Part shown: piece by piece, positions 1 through 9,738 of the stretch
Position numbering within the stretch: position 1 is the stretch's first letter
How the letters are laid out: each line of letters starts with the position of its first letter
From: Aestuariibacter sp. GS-14
GTDB lineage: Bacteria > Pseudomonadota > Gammaproteobacteria > Enterobacterales > Alteromonadaceae
Reading direction: 5' to 3'
Length of the DNA: 64,000 bases
Assembly: GCF_006494365.1 (NCBI RefSeq)
Contig: NZ_VHIP01000002.1
Location: 186,001 to 250,000 of the forward strand
Translations under genes and position numbers: made by a program
Notes under the pieces: generated by a model
Seen by the model: only the letters and a program-made list of their open reading frames with translations
What the model was told of the DNA's origin: nothing
Databases searched by the model: none

Positions 1-161
1 ATTTTTAATAACTGTGTAGTGAGAGAGGGGTCAAAGGCAATGATTTCTGCTACGTCATCCAAATTGCTGGCAGGGTCTTCGATGCATTCTTTTAGCTGGG
101 TAACCGAGTCAGGGAGCACAAATACCGATTCTGCCTGTTGTACTAATTCTGCTAAATTCAT
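1..161 (-). CDS. HDOD-domain protein, N-terminus only
   Basis: The reverse strand reads from an ATG at 159-161 to the window edge, giving 53 residues without a stop. The sequence begins MNLAELVQQAESVFVLPDSV and ends in FDPSLTTQLLK. The spaced pattern of a 'lp' start, a long acidic helix and I(A)xDPxLTxxLL is typical of the first helices of HDOD domains, which occur in signalling proteins of Gammaproteobacteria and often sit beside EAL, GGDEF or receiver domains. The rest of the protein lies outside the window, so its partner domains and function cannot be judged. The family call rests on one short stretch. Confidence 0.65.
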   Translation of the reverse strand, partial: MNLAELVQQAESVFVLPDSVTQLKECIEDPASNLDDVAEIIAFDPSLTTQLLK

Positions 162-487
162 AGTCCACTTCAATTTGTTTATTTGGCCTTCAGCTACGGT
201 TATGCAACCTGAGTATGAACAGGCGGCATCGCAACACAACGTTGAATGAAAGAGAGGGTGAGCATGAACGGTGTGATGAATGAAGTTACTGCTACTACAC
301 GTTCAACGACCACTGCACTTTAATTAACTATAGTTCACAACGACACTTTCTATAGCTCTTTTTGGCGATTTTTATTCGTCTGCCATTCAGATTATCCCGT
401 TTTACAACATAAAGCATGTTGAAACTATCGATTATTTTATGAGCACAGCTTCACTACACTCTCTTTGATAAAAATAAGGAGTTAGCC
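162..487. other. Intergenic region upstream of the 823-aa exported protein
   Basis: This 326-base gap separates the divergent HDOD gene and the exported-protein gene. It contains a 19-codon ORF at 264-323 with a purine-rich stretch just upstream (GAGAGGGTGAG), but nothing else supports it as a gene. The second half is AT-rich and presumably carries the promoter of the downstream gene. I see no repeat or hairpin of note. Confidence 0.4.
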
Positions 488-2959
488 ATGTTCACAAAAC
501 ACATCAGGGTTATATCTGTGCTGTGGGTTGTCGTTGGTACATTTGCCAGCAGTGTACACGCAGCATTAACAGAAGAAGACATAATTGCCTTATCTCTTGG
601 CGCCTATGGTCGCTTCCCTCTGCTTGATTCAACCATGTCAATTCATGACAATCACGCATTGTATGATCAGGCCAGAAGTACCCTGGCTGTAGGTATTGAG
701 TTTAAAAATGTCCATGATGATTTGCTGGCAGAGAATCTGATTGTCTATGTTAATGGTTACGACGTTACCTATTTGGATCCCGGCACGGCTTATACGGTGT
801 TTATTCCCTCAGGAAATCCAGCGAATCCCTATGGTGAAGCTGGTGCATTTTTGGAATACCCGCTTAATCTTACCAAGCAATATCCGCTGGCAAATATCAC
901 AGCAGAATTGATCCACATGGATACCGGTATTGTCATCGCGCGTGAAAAGGTGGTAGTGCTCGAAACCACGCAGGACAATCTAACGGGATTTACTGGCGTG
1001 CCTTCTGTTAACGAAGGGCTCAATTATCAGCTCACCGGCTATGGTATTGGTGGTGACGGTGACGGCAGTCCCACAGGGCTTGAACACAATGTGTCTGAAA
1101 CCTTCCCCGTGCCCAGTCATGCCTATTTTACCAATGAGCTGGACGAGGCGGTTCAGGCCATTCCAACGACTACTCGTACAGAGTTAGATGCGTGTATAGA
1201 GCTGGATAAACTCGACGACAATCGGTTTTCAAATATTCTGGAGTTTCCTGCGTATGCAGAAGCCTTTGCCATTGCGACAGCAACGTACGCAGCATTTGAA
1301 GGGTGCAGGTCAAGTGGCCTCGGCGCTGCGGTGTGTAGCCGCTCGTGTGTGAAAAAGCCGCCGCTTGCCAAACATTTTAAATTGTGTGTGAACACGATGG
1401 AGGGTGAACCTGTAAGCGGCGCGATTGGCAATACGCATGATATTGAATTATCGGCGCTTACCAATTCTTCTGTAAACGAAGGACTCATTCGCGCCGATGT
1501 TGAATTGCACGATTTTCGCGGCGATGTTGATATTCATTTAAAGGACATGAGTATTGAGTGGCGCAATGATAATCGTTGCATTGGACGGCCCCGAGCAGAT
1601 ATCCCGCAGTCTCAGGTTGACGACCGGGACTGGTTGAGCGAATTTGCCGTCTGCCATACAACGATCACTGCCAATACAGTGGATTCCACTGCGCGCCGCG
1701 GTGTATCACCGGTTTATGGTATCTTCTCTCCCACAGATGACACCTCGCAAATTGAAGTGGACGATGTAACGCTGGGCGTACTAAAGTTGGTTCAGCCTAC
1801 TGAAAACGCCAGTGTTGGCGCATGTGCTGAAACGTTCCTGAATCAGACCGCCAAAGATATCGTACGTCACTTTTCGCCCAAAATGGAAAAGGCCGTCAAC
1901 GACACCTTTAACGCGAATTCACCCGATACCATGCTGGCAGAAACCATTGAACGAGCTTTGCAACCTCTGGAACTGGTGGATATAAAAAGCACGGGCATAG
2001 AGATGAACCATACCTTTGAAAGTATCAAAACAGCGCCAGAATCCGGTCTGACAATAAAATATGGTTCAAGCTTTACGCCATTGGTAACGGAAAGCCGTGG
2101 GGTGCCTGTGTCCAGATACGTGGTGCAGGGTACACCAATGTACAGTGACTTATTTTACTCACTGGATAATTACGGTAATACGGTGTCGTCGAATCATGGA
2201 TATACCTCTTCATGGCTAAATCACCTGATGTACGCGAAAGGTCAGTCGTTTATTTTAAATAAAACCTTTACGTTTACTGAAGCCCAGTTGGGGACCAAGG
2301 AATTCGGTGACAGTACGCAAACTTTCGACGGTAGTGTGTTAACCGAGATTCATCCCGGCCTGGATTATCTGAAAGGGCAAACGGTGGAAATTGGCATGTA
2401 TCGCAATTTGAACCCGTTTTTCTATCAGGTTGAAGATCCCAATCCTGTTGATTTAGTACCACTGGTTGGATCCCCTAACAGTTTTATAATGGAAGGTGTC
2501 CGCGTGGTGGTGAAAGCACCTAATGAAGTGCTACCAAACGGAGAGACGGTTATCGGCGAAACCTTTATTGAGCTCTCGCTGGGCTTGTTTGAAGAAGAGT
2601 TTGATTTATTCCACGATGAAGCTTTTCAAGTCCCGTATCTTGAACCTACGTTGATTGCTGATTTGGTCAACAAAATGTCGATGGACATTATCCGCTTTAA
2701 CAGCCCGAGCTGTGCCAAAATCAAGCATGAACGCGGTACCGCTGACTATGGCGCGTGTGAGAGAGTCATTGAACGGGGGCTAAAAGCCTTTATGTATGAC
2801 CATCTGTATACCATGATGGATGAACTGTTAAGCGATATCCCTGCCGTTCAGTACTACGTGTCGGAATCCGACGATAAGCAGGTGCAGCAGCAAATTCAAC
2901 AAACATCTCGGTTCCACAACATGGGGCGTGTGAATATTGCAGGCTATCTGCCCAATTAG
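488..2959 (+). CDS. Large exported protein of unknown function
   Basis: The gene encodes 823 residues starting at an ATG preceded by AAGGAG (about 7 bases away). The N-terminus is a clear Sec signal peptide (basic MFTKHIR, hydrophobic core, cleavage near VHA-AL), so the mature protein is periplasmic or outer-membrane attached. There are several cysteine pairs (around residues 275-300 and 360-390), suggesting disulfides. I recognise no catalytic motif. Around residues 450-560 a helical stretch followed by beta-rich sequence faintly recalls lipid-binding TULIP-type folds, but that is a guess. It is a single-gene unit, closed by a hairpin at 2978-3001. No function is proposed. Confidence 0.8.
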   Translation: MFTKHIRVISVLWVVVGTFASSVHAALTEEDIIALSLGAYGRFPLLDSTMSIHDNHALYDQARSTLAVGIEFKNVHDDLLAENLIVYVNGYDVTYLDPGTAYTVFIPSGNPANPYGEAGAFLEYPLNLTKQYPLANITAELIHMDTGIVIAREKVVVLETTQDNLTGFTGVPSVNEGLNYQLTGYGIGGDGDGSPTGLEHNVSETFPVPSHAYFTNELDEAVQAIPTTTRTELDACIELDKLDDNRFSNILEFPAYAEAFAIATATYAAFEGCRSSGLGAAVCSRSCVKKPPLAKHFKLCVNTMEGEPVSGAIGNTHDIELSALTNSSVNEGLIRADVELHDFRGDVDIHLKDMSIEWRNDNRCIGRPRADIPQSQVDDRDWLSEFAVCHTTITANTVDSTARRGVSPVYGIFSPTDDTSQIEVDDVTLGVLKLVQPTENASVGACAETFLNQTAKDIVRHFSPKMEKAVNDTFNANSPDTMLAETIERALQPLELVDIKSTGIEMNHTFESIKTAPESGLTIKYGSSFTPLVTESRGVPVSRYVVQGTPMYSDLFYSLDNYGNTVSSNHGYTSSWLNHLMYAKGQSFILNKTFTFTEAQLGTKEFGDSTQTFDGSVLTEIHPGLDYLKGQTVEIGMYRNLNPFFYQVEDPNPVDLVPLVGSPNSFIMEGVRVVVKAPNEVLPNGETVIGETFIELSLGLFEEEFDLFHDEAFQVPYLEPTLIADLVNKMSMDIIRFNSPSCAKIKHERGTADYGACERVIERGLKAFMYDHLYTMMDELLSDIPAVQYYVSESDDKQVQQQIQQTSRFHNMGRVNIAGYLPN

Positions 2960-2977
2960 AAACGTGCAGTATGAGTT

Positions 2978-3001
2978 AAAGCCGGGTAAATACCCGGCTT
3001 T
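2978..3001. terminator. Bidirectional hairpin terminator
   Basis: AAAGCCGGGT and ACCCGGCTTT form a perfect 10-bp stem around a 4-base loop. TGTTATTTTT follows on the plus strand, and the stem's own A-rich arm gives U-rich sequence on the minus strand. It lies between two convergent genes, so it probably ends both. Confidence 0.85.
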
Positions 3002-3002
3002 G

Positions 3003-3893
3003 TTATTTTTGCATGGAAAATCGACTGATTAAGAAGTCACCGAAAGCCCGGGCAGCCGGTGATATTTGTGACTTGCCTGGAAACAGCAGCGCAATATCAA
3101 ACGTCAGAATAGCCTGATCGGGGAAGAGCCTGACTAACTGCCCACTGTTAACTGCATCTTCAACCATATAATCGGGCAAAAAGGCAACACCCAGACCCGC
3201 GACGGCCACCTCACGCGACGCATCCCCACAGTCAGTCCACACCGGGCCTTGCACGTGCTGTTCGGGTTGCAGTGGCCAGTAATTCTTAAAGCGGGGAACA
3301 GTACAAATTGCGCAGGGCATGGATGCAATATCACTTAATTGTGTTGGCATACCAAACTTCATGAGTAATGACGGGGCCGCAACCAGCCAAATCTCACAAT
3401 TAGCCAGGTGACGGGCGACCATAGAAGAATCGTCCAGTCGTGTTACGCGAATAGATATATCCGCCCCCTGCGCTGATAAATCAATGCGATCATCGCTAAG
3501 CAGCCAATGGATGGTCAGTTTGGGGTATTGCTCAACAAAGTCGGGAAGCAATGGAATCAATCGCTTTTGGGCAAAAGTGGTTGTACAAGCTACCCGAAGC
3601 TCACCCTCAACATTTTCAAGCGGTAGTTGTGCCATTTCATTGAGTGTACTGATTGACTCAATAATTGCTTCACATTGTGGGAACAAGCGTTTGCCCGCAT
3701 CATTCAGGGCGACGTTTCGGGTGGTTCTGAGCAATAGCGGTTGGCCAATGTATTGTTCAAATTCCTTTACCAACCGACTTACCGACGTTGCAGAACAGTT
3801 CAGGCGTTCGGCGCCCGCGTTAAAACTACCGTATTTCACTACGGTTACAAATGCCTGCAACGCTTTGGTGTTTTTCATTCCTACAACATACAA
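3003..3893 (-). CDS. LysR-family transcriptional regulator
   Basis: The 296-residue product has the LysR layout. A winged helix-turn-helix occupies about residues 8-65 (ALQAFVTVVKYGSFNAGAERL, then SATSVSRLVKEFE), and a periplasmic-binding-like effector domain follows from about residue 92. The length is normal for the family. A second in-frame ATG at 3878 could be the real start, because the core LysR homology begins only there (MKNTKALQAF); GTAGGA abuts it, too close for a strong call. Neighbours give no hint of the regulon: the upstream gene on the same strand is ybiT and the gene facing its end is the unknown exported protein. The effector is unknown. Confidence 0.9.
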   Translation of the reverse strand: MYVVGMKNTKALQAFVTVVKYGSFNAGAERLNCSATSVSRLVKEFEQYIGQPLLLRTTRNVALNDAGKRLFPQCEAIIESISTLNEMAQLPLENVEGELRVACTTTFAQKRLIPLLPDFVEQYPKLTIHWLLSDDRIDLSAQGADISIRVTRLDDSSMVARHLANCEIWLVAAPSLLMKFGMPTQLSDIASMPCAICTVPRFKNYWPLQPEQHVQGPVWTDCGDASREVAVAGLGVAFLPDYMVEDAVNSGQLVRLFPDQAILTFDIALLFPGKSQISPAARAFGDFLISRFSMQK

Positions 3894-4048
3894 GGTCGAC
3901 TTGTTTGTCTTATTTTTAATCTAATCTGCCAAAGGTTGCAAACATGGATACGCTGAGTTGACGCGTGCTGATGCTTGTAGCCGTTTATTAATCAACGAAA
4001 AAGAACGCCATAAGGCGCTCTTTAATGGTGAAATCTATTTGTGGGATA

Positions 4049-5647
4049 TTACGAGTGCATCGCACTTAAGTGCGCTTCAAATTCTTCGTAAGTGCCATCA
4101 AAATGCGTGATCTTCTGGTCTTTAATCTCTATCACCTGAGAGGCAATGGAGCTAACGAATTCCCGATCGTGGCTTACAAAAATAACCGTACCTTCAAACG
4201 CTAGTAAAGCATTGTTCAGGGCTTCAATGGATTCCATATCCAGGTGGTTGGTGGGTTCATCCATCACCAGTACGTTGATGTCCTGTAGCATGATTTTGCC
4301 AAAAAGCAGGCGGTTTTTCTCTCCACCCGAACACACACTGACTTTCTTGTTGAAGTCGTCAGAGCCAAATAGCAGACGGCCAAGCATGCCTTTAACCTGC
4401 AGATCGTCGTGTTTTGGCTGACGCCACTGTGACATCCAGTCAAACATGGTCATGTCGTTGGCAAAGTCTTTTGAACTGTCTTGTGGAACGTACCCAACAG
4501 CCGCATTTTCGGCCCATTTTACGGTACCTTCATTGGCGGTTATGTCGTTAATCAAACATTTTAAAAAGGTCGTTTTACCGGCACCGTTTTCACCAATGAT
4601 AGCCAGTTTTGAACCTGCTTCCAGCAACAGATTTGCGCCACTGAATAGTGGTGTATCTGTGTAGCCGTGTCCCAATTCTTCCAGGGTGATAGCCAGTCGG
4701 TGCAGTTTTTTGTGTTGTTTAAACTGAATAAAGGGCTTGCGACGGCTGGATGACTTGATGTCGGCAAGTTCGATCTTTTCCAGACGTCTGGCTCGCGACG
4801 TAGCCTGCTTGGCTTTTGACGCGTTTGCCGAGAAGCGGGCGACGAAGCTTTGTAATTCTTCAATTTCAGCACTCTTTTTGGCATTTTCATTGTGCAGCTG
4901 TTCCTGCACAAGTGCTGCAGCAGCAACGAATGCATCATAGTTGCCCGGATAAATTCGCAGGTCGCCATAATCGATATCGGCCATATGCGTGCATACCGAG
5001 TTTAAGAAGTGACGATCGTGCGAAATAATGATCATGGTAGACTTTCGCTTATTCAGCTCTTCTGCCAACCAGTGAATCGTATAGATATCCAGGTTGTTCG
5101 TTGGTTCGTCCAACAGCAGCACGTCCGGATCGGCAAACAGCGCTTGCGCTAACAACACCCGCACTTTACGACCAGGCGCTACTTCGCGCATTAAGCCGAA
5201 GTGGTAGCTTTCTTCAATGCCGGCGGCAATGAGTATATCGCCTGCACGGGATTCCGCAGTGTAGCCATCCATTTCGGCAAATTGTACTTCTAATTCGGCA
5301 ACTTCCATGCCTTCTGCTTCGGACATATCCGCTTTGGCGTAAATTTCGTCACGGCGCTTTTTTACTTCCCACAGTTCGCGATCGCCCATGATTACTGCGT
5401 CAACAACGCTCATGTCTTCAAAGGCGAACTGATCCTGATTCAGGATCCCGAGTTTAGTACCGGGGGACAGTGAGACGTTACCTGCGGTGGGGGTTAACTT
5501 GCCGCTCAGAATTTTCATGAATGTGGATTTGCCACAGCCATTTGCGCCAATCAGGCCATAGCGATTACCGTTGCCAAATTTGGCAGAAATATTTTCAAAT
5601 AATGGCGATGAGCCAAATTGCATTGTGATGTTGGCAGTGGTTATCAA
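4049..5647 (-). CDS. ybiT: ABC-F family ATPase, YbiT type
   Basis: This soluble tandem ATPase has two nucleotide-binding domains and no membrane segment, as in ABC-F translation factors that act on the ribosome. Walker A motifs are GANGCGKST and GENGAGKTT, and both Walker B/D-loop regions are present ([21 protein letters not shown]). The inter-domain linker has the YbiT-like stretch [25 protein letters not shown] choose a TTG start at 5647: it is preceded by GGAAG with 7-base spacing and gives 532 residues, matching E. coli YbiT in length and N-terminus ([11 protein letters not shown]). The longer frame from ATG 5716 adds 23 residues with no homology. Monocistronic; exact cellular role of YbiT-type proteins is poorly defined. 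Confidence 0.93.
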   Translation of the reverse strand: MITTANITMQFGSSPLFENISAKFGNGNRYGLIGANGCGKSTFMKILSGKLTPTAGNVSLSPGTKLGILNQDQFAFEDMSVVDAVIMGDRELWEVKKRRDEIYAKADMSEAEGMEVAELEVQFAEMDGYTAESRAGDILIAAGIEESYHFGLMREVAPGRKVRVLLAQALFADPDVLLLDEPTNNLDIYTIHWLAEELNKRKSTMIIISHDRHFLNSVCTHMADIDYGDLRIYPGNYDAFVAAAALVQEQLHNENAKKSAEIEELQSFVARFSANASKAKQATSRARRLEKIELADIKSSSRRKPFIQFKQHKKLHRLAITLEELGHGYTDTPLFSGANLLLEAGSKLAIIGENGAGKTTFLKCLINDITANEGTVKWAENAAVGYVPQDSSKDFANDMTMFDWMSQWRQPKHDDLQVKGMLGRLLFGSDDFNKKVSVCSGGEKNRLLFGKIMLQDINVLVMDEPTNHLDMESIEALNNALLAFEGTVIFVSHDREFVSSIASQVIEIKDQKITHFDGTYEEFEAHLSAMHS

Positions 5648-5826
5648 AACTGTACTTCCGGGCTTGAAAAAAAGAGTGGCTAATGTTGCTTGCGTCGCGC
5701 AGTTGAGCTGCCTCACGCGCGGCGCGCAATATAATGGTTAAGGGCCAAAGTGTAAAGCCTGCGCGGTGAAATTTTCGCCAAATTTCGGTATTTGTCGTTA
5801 GACGGACAAAGGCATGCTAATGTGGT

Positions 5827-5841
5827 GTCTGTACTACAGAC
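5827..5841. promoter_or_regulatory. Perfect 15-bp inverted repeat upstream of the GST gene
   Basis: GTCTGTA and TACAGAC flank a single C. The repeat lies in the roughly 310-base gap between divergent ybiT and the GST gene, 115 bases before the GST start. It is a candidate operator. No cognate regulator is adjacent, so this is only a positional suggestion; nothing else stands out in the gap. Confidence 0.3.
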
Positions 5842-5956
5842 TCCTAACGTATAGTGGTACAGCGTATCAATACAGCGCTTTTTCACCGAAGCCTTGCACT
5901 GGCATCATCCACTCCTGCTCCAATTTAGAGTGTGTCATTCAACGGAGGAAACACAC

Positions 5957-6643
5957 ATGAGTTATACCCTGATCATTGGTAACAAAAACTATTCTTCATG
6001 GTCGATGAGGGCCTGGTTATTACTGGAGTTTCTGGGCGTATCCTATGAGGAAATATCCATAGATTTGTACACGGTGTCTACTAATGACGAAGTGCGGAAA
6101 TTAGGCGGCGAAACCGGCCTCGTGCCGGTTTTAAAAGACGGCACGCTCACGATTTGGGAAACGTCGGCCATTATTGAATACCTTTATGAATCGTTTGCGC
6201 AGGTTTGGCCAGCAGACAAGGCGTTACGAGCCCGAGCAAGAAGCATTTGTGGTGAAGTGTATTCGGGTATGAGCGCTTTGCGTAATGCCATGCCGGTAAA
6301 TACCCGGGCGCGATTTAATCTCACGGGCATTTCGTCTGCCGCGAATGCCGACATAAACAGAGTGGTTCAGATTTGGGAAGACTCTCTGACGTTATCAGGT
6401 GGCCCCTGGTTGTTCGGTGAATTCAGCGCTGCAGATATAGTGTTTGCCCCAATCGCTACTCGATTCCAAACCTACGGCGTTAAACTCACCGGTGATGCAA
6501 GCACTTATCAGGCACGTATTTTGAGTCATCCATTAATGGTAAAGTGGCTGGCAATGGGTAAAGCGGAACCGCAGGTAATTCCTCTGTTTGAAGAACAGTT
6601 CAGTGCGTTTCGGGTTGTTAATCCTGATAGCAATAACAATTGA
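5957..6643 (+). CDS. Glutathione S-transferase family protein
   Basis: The product is 228 residues from an ATG at 5957, preceded by GGAGG with good spacing; a longer frame from 5894 lacks a binding site and homology. The thioredoxin-like N-terminal domain (about residues 2-80) has the S-rich NYSSWSMRAW active-site region and the cis-proline/ETSAI glutathione-binding segment (GLVPVLKDG, ETSAIIEYL). A helical C-terminal domain follows. These are normal features of bacterial GSTs that conjugate or reduce electrophiles with glutathione in the cytoplasm. The substrate cannot be predicted. The gene stands alone between ybiT and a small glycine-zipper protein. Confidence 0.9.
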   Translation: MSYTLIIGNKNYSSWSMRAWLLLEFLGVSYEEISIDLYTVSTNDEVRKLGGETGLVPVLKDGTLTIWETSAIIEYLYESFAQVWPADKALRARARSICGEVYSGMSALRNAMPVNTRARFNLTGISSAANADINRVVQIWEDSLTLSGGPWLFGEFSAADIVFAPIATRFQTYGVKLTGDASTYQARILSHPLMVKWLAMGKAEPQVIPLFEEQFSAFRVVNPDSNNN

Positions 6644-6713
6644 TCGGGAAGCGTGTTAGGGTAGTTTTTACCTTTTATTCCCTGGTGATTAAACAAACAA
6701 CGGATGCTGGAGC

Positions 6714-6878
6714 ATGGACGAAAAAAATAATGCGAGTAAAAGACTGACAATGGGCATTGGTGTTGGAGTGGCTATTGGCGTGGCATTGGGTGTAGCACTG
6801 GATAACGCAGCATTGGGTATAGGCGTGGGCGTTGCTATTGGTGCAGCCCTAATCACCACCGCAAAAAACAAACCCTGA
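6714..6878 (+). CDS. Small glycine-zipper membrane protein
   Basis: This 54-residue ORF begins MDEKNNASKRLTMGIGVGVA and ends in a basic tail. The middle 35 residues are a hydrophobic repeat of small residues (GxGxGxAxGxALG, then GIGVGVAIGAAL), the glycine-zipper pattern seen in short membrane-spanning proteins. A GGAG lies just upstream, though only a base or so from the ATG. The opposite-strand frame over this stretch is low-complexity and is only a shadow. Predicted to sit in the inner membrane as one long or two short tightly packed helices; function unknown. Confidence 0.65.
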   Translation: MDEKNNASKRLTMGIGVGVAIGVALGVALDNAALGIGVGVAIGAALITTAKNKP

Positions 6879-6968
6879 GCTTGAGGCCGCACTTCGTCGA
6901 TTGCGGCTTTACACCCGCGTTAAAATAAACCACACTGGCGCATTATCTATAAATTTGGCTTAGGGAAG

Positions 6969-7835
6969 ATGCTAGACAGTATCAGTTTCGCGCAGCGTCA
7001 GCGTTTGGCGTACATCGATTTCTGCCTGTTGTTTAAAGGTGCTATTTACCGTCAGGATCTGATTAACCGCTTCGAAGTAGGGCTGTCAGCCGGTTCACGC
7101 GATTTTAATCTGTATAAAGACCTAGCCCCGGACAACCTTAGCTACGATTCCAGTGGCAAGCGTTATTATCAAACGGCCCAGTTTAAGCCGCTGTTCGAAC
7201 ACGATGCTCAGCGAACGCTTACCAAACTGGCGAACGACATCTCTGACGGTTTTGATGCCATTGGTGATATGCATTTTCCGGTAGAGGCTCCTTCAAGCCT
7301 GAACATTCCTGATATCTTTATTGTTGCAAAACTGGTGCAGGCCATTTTAAACAACAAAGCGGTTAGCGTGATTTATACCTCGTTAACCAGTGGCTCGAAT
7401 GCCAGGGAATTAGTGCCGCACAGTATTGTAGACAACGGTTTACGCTGGCATGTGCGTGCGTTTGATCGCAAAAGTAACAGCTTTCGCGACTTTGTATTAA
7501 CCCGTATTAGCAAAGTGACAATCAAAGCCACGCCAGACAGCCAGGAGAGGGGCGATCAGGATACCGAGTGGCATCGTATGTTGCCATTGCAACTGGTTCC
7601 GCACCCTAAAAATGTATCGTTTCCTACCGCCATTGAAATGGATTACGGCATGGAAAATAGTCAGTTGTTAATTAATGTCAGAGCTGCAATGGCCGGGTAT
7701 TTGTTGCGTCGCTGGAATGTAGATTGTACCGAACGGGCTACGTTAAAAGGCGCAGAATACCAGTTGTGGTTACAAAACCGTTTTACTCTGAACAACGTTG
7801 AAAACCTGGCAATTGCACCGGGATACAAAAGCTGA
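6969..7835 (+). CDS. WYL-domain transcriptional regulator, BrxR/CapW-like
   Basis: The 288-residue protein starts with a winged helix-turn-helix (about residues 8-65) in which RLAYIDFCLLFKGAIYRQDL and LYKDLAPDNLSYD match the layout of the BrxR/CapW group of WYL regulators as I know it. A WYL domain occupies about residues 120-195 (SNARELVPHSIVDNGLRWHV, then FVLTRI), with the W-Y-L positions reading W-H-V, followed by a C-terminal WCX-like segment. Family members are known to repress phage-defence operons such as BREX and CBASS and to respond through the WYL pocket. No defence genes lie beside this one: a GST/zipper pair precedes it and an acyl-CoA ligase converges on it. Confidence 0.8.
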   Translation: MLDSISFAQRQRLAYIDFCLLFKGAIYRQDLINRFEVGLSAGSRDFNLYKDLAPDNLSYDSSGKRYYQTAQFKPLFEHDAQRTLTKLANDISDGFDAIGDMHFPVEAPSSLNIPDIFIVAKLVQAILNNKAVSVIYTSLTSGSNARELVPHSIVDNGLRWHVRAFDRKSNSFRDFVLTRISKVTIKATPDSQERGDQDTEWHRMLPLQLVPHPKNVSFPTAIEMDYGMENSQLLINVRAAMAGYLLRRWNVDCTERATLKGAEYQLWLQNRFTLNNVENLAIAPGYKS

Positions 7836-7848
7836 GCAACTTAACGCC

Positions 7849-7874
7849 ATCGACCAGGCATTTACCTGGTCGAT
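7849..7874. terminator. Hairpin between convergent genes
   Basis: ATCGACCAGG and CCTGGTCGAT form a perfect 10-bp stem with a 6-base loop between the WYL gene and the acyl-CoA ligase gene. Neither side has a clear T-run, so it may stabilise 3' ends or terminate weakly instead of acting as a strong intrinsic terminator. Confidence 0.5.
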
Positions 7875-7892
7875 TAGCGAGGACGAAAAGAA

Positions 7893-9551
7893 TTAATTGT
7901 GCTGTTTGGACAGGCTGGCGCGAATTTCTTTTTTGTTGATTTTGCCCACAGAGGTTTTCGGAATATCGTCAACCATGGCAATCTTTTCCGGTACTGCCCA
8001 CTTGGAAATTCTGCCTGAGTCTACAAACTGCATAAGATGCGCTTGTATGTCTTCACAGGTTAAGGATTGAGATTTAGGTACGATCATGGCGAAAGGGCGC
8101 TCGCCCCATTTTTTATCGGCTATGCCTACCACTGCCACCGCGGCAACGAGAGGGTGCTGACTGATCAGATTCTCAAGTTCAATAGATGACAGCCACTCGC
8201 CACCCGTTTTGATTACGTCTTTGATACGGTCTTTGATTTCTACAAAACCGTCGGGGCGAATACTGGCTACATCACCGGTGTGCAATCGTCCACCCTCCCA
8301 CAGTTCTTCCTGCTTTTCGTTTTCTTTAAAATATCCCTGGGTGAGCCACGGAGTTTGTACGGTAATTTCGCCCACGGCGTTACCGTCGTGTGCAACGATA
8401 TTACCCTCAGGGTCGGAAATCGTGAGGTCTACCATATTCGAAGGCACGCCCGTGAGGATCCGGTAGGCCAGTTGCTCATCGGGTGGCAACGCACGCTGCG
8501 CTTTGTTTAAATGGGTAACCGTAAGCAGAGGGCAGGTTTCCGACATACCATAAGCGGAATAGATGTCGGCCCCTTTGTCTGTAGCCGCTTGTGCCAGGCC
8601 TTTGGGCAGTGCGCTGCCTCCAATCAGGATTTTCCAGTCATCAAATCTCGCCTGCTGACCTTTTTCGCACCCCAGTAACATTTGTAAAATGGTAGGCACG
8701 CAGTGTGAAAAGTCCACTTTGTAGCGCTGGATGAGGTCAACCAGCATATTGGGCTCGTAGCGTCCGGGATAAATTTGCGTGGCGTTTAGCATGACTGCGG
8801 CATAAGGCACACCCCAGGCATGTACGTGGAACATCGGTGTAATGGGCATGTACACCGAATTGGAACGAAGTAACGGCAAGCCTTCGTAACTGCCCAGCAT
8901 GCCCACCAGATTCATGGTATGCAACACCAATTGACGATGGCTGAAATACACCCCTTTCGGATTGCCCGTTGTGCCAGTGGTGTAAAAGGTAGTGGCGATG
9001 CTGTTTTCATCAAAGTCAGGGAAGTCATACTCATGGCTGTTGACAGCCAACAATGATTCATATTCACCTGCAGGAGTAATATTGATTGTAGCCGGCGCTA
9101 CAGCGTTGAGATTGTCGGTTAAGCGAATATACCCTTGTACTGTATTCAGATGAGGCGCTAACTGATCTGCCAGCGGCATAAAATCATCGTGAACCAGTAC
9201 AAGTGTATCTTCCGCGTGATTCATTGTGTAGGCCACTTGTTCGGGCGACAGGCGAATGTTCACATGATGTAATACCGCACCCAGCATAGGCACCGCAAAA
9301 TAACATTCCAGATAGCGATGGCTGTCCCAATCCATCACTGCAACCGTGTCGCCTTCTTTCACTCCCGCAGCCTTTAACGCATTGGCAAGTTGCTTAACGC
9401 GACGGGTGAAATCGGTATAGCTGAAGTGTTGTTCACCGCGATAGATAATCTGGTTCTCGGGCTCAAACCGACCAGCCGAGGCAAATATGTTTTTTATCAG
9501 TAAGGGAAAAGACTGCGCATTGTTGGCACCTTGCAGAATTTTAGTCGGCAT
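7893..9551 (-). CDS. Acyl-CoA synthetase (AMP-forming), fatty-acid ligase type
   Basis: The product belongs to the ANL adenylate-forming superfamily, which activates a carboxylate with ATP and loads it onto CoA. The phosphate-binding motif is [13 protein letters not shown], the A5-type motif is YGMSET, the hinge-region motif is RLHTGD and the catalytic lysine lies in [10 protein letters not shown] near the C-terminus. At about 552 residues the length fits medium- or long-chain fatty acyl-CoA synthetases. I favour the ATG at 9551, because GGAG lies 6 bases upstream, over the one at 9557. It is divergent from an AraC regulator that may control it. The chain length or aromatic nature of the substrate cannot be told. 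Confidence 0.88.
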   Translation of the reverse strand: MPTKILQGANNAQSFPLLIKNIFASAGRFEPENQIIYRGEQHFSYTDFTRRVKQLANALKAAGVKEGDTVAVMDWDSHRYLECYFAVPMLGAVLHHVNIRLSPEQVAYTMNHAEDTLVLVHDDFMPLADQLAPHLNTVQGYIRLTDNLNAVAPATINITPAGEYESLLAVNSHEYDFPDFDENSIATTFYTTGTTGNPKGVYFSHRQLVLHTMNLVGMLGSYEGLPLLRSNSVYMPITPMFHVHAWGVPYAAVMLNATQIYPGRYEPNMLVDLIQRYKVDFSHCVPTILQMLLGCEKGQQARFDDWKILIGGSALPKGLAQAATDKGADIYSAYGMSETCPLLTVTHLNKAQRALPPDEQLAYRILTGVPSNMVDLTISDPEGNIVAHDGNAVGEITVQTPWLTQGYFKENEKQEELWEGGRLHTGDVASIRPDGFVEIKDRIKDVIKTGGEWLSSIELENLISQHPLVAAVAVVGIADKKWGERPFAMIVPKSQSLTCEDIQAHLMQFVDSGRISKWAVPEKIAMVDDIPKTSVGKINKKEIRASLSKQHN

Positions 9552-9738
9552 ACACATCTCCGTTGTTTGCTGTAGGGTTGCAGAGTAATGAGATGTTTCA
9601 TTGTTGTTAATAAATTGTGTTTTGGCAATTGGGTGGCGCTAAATGATTGTTGTTTGGCGTGTAAAGATAAATAGGGTTTGAGGTGTTGGATAAGAAAGGG
9701 TAACGTGTGTGTACTAATACATATAAAAACAAGCCTTT

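Noticed and set aside
19-249. 76-residue plus-strand ORF at the window start
   Set aside because: It runs opposite the HDOD reading frame, lacks a ribosome site and its sequence is without domain character.
264-323. 19-codon ORF with a purine-rich upstream stretch
   Set aside because: Too short and no supporting pattern or conservation can be seen.
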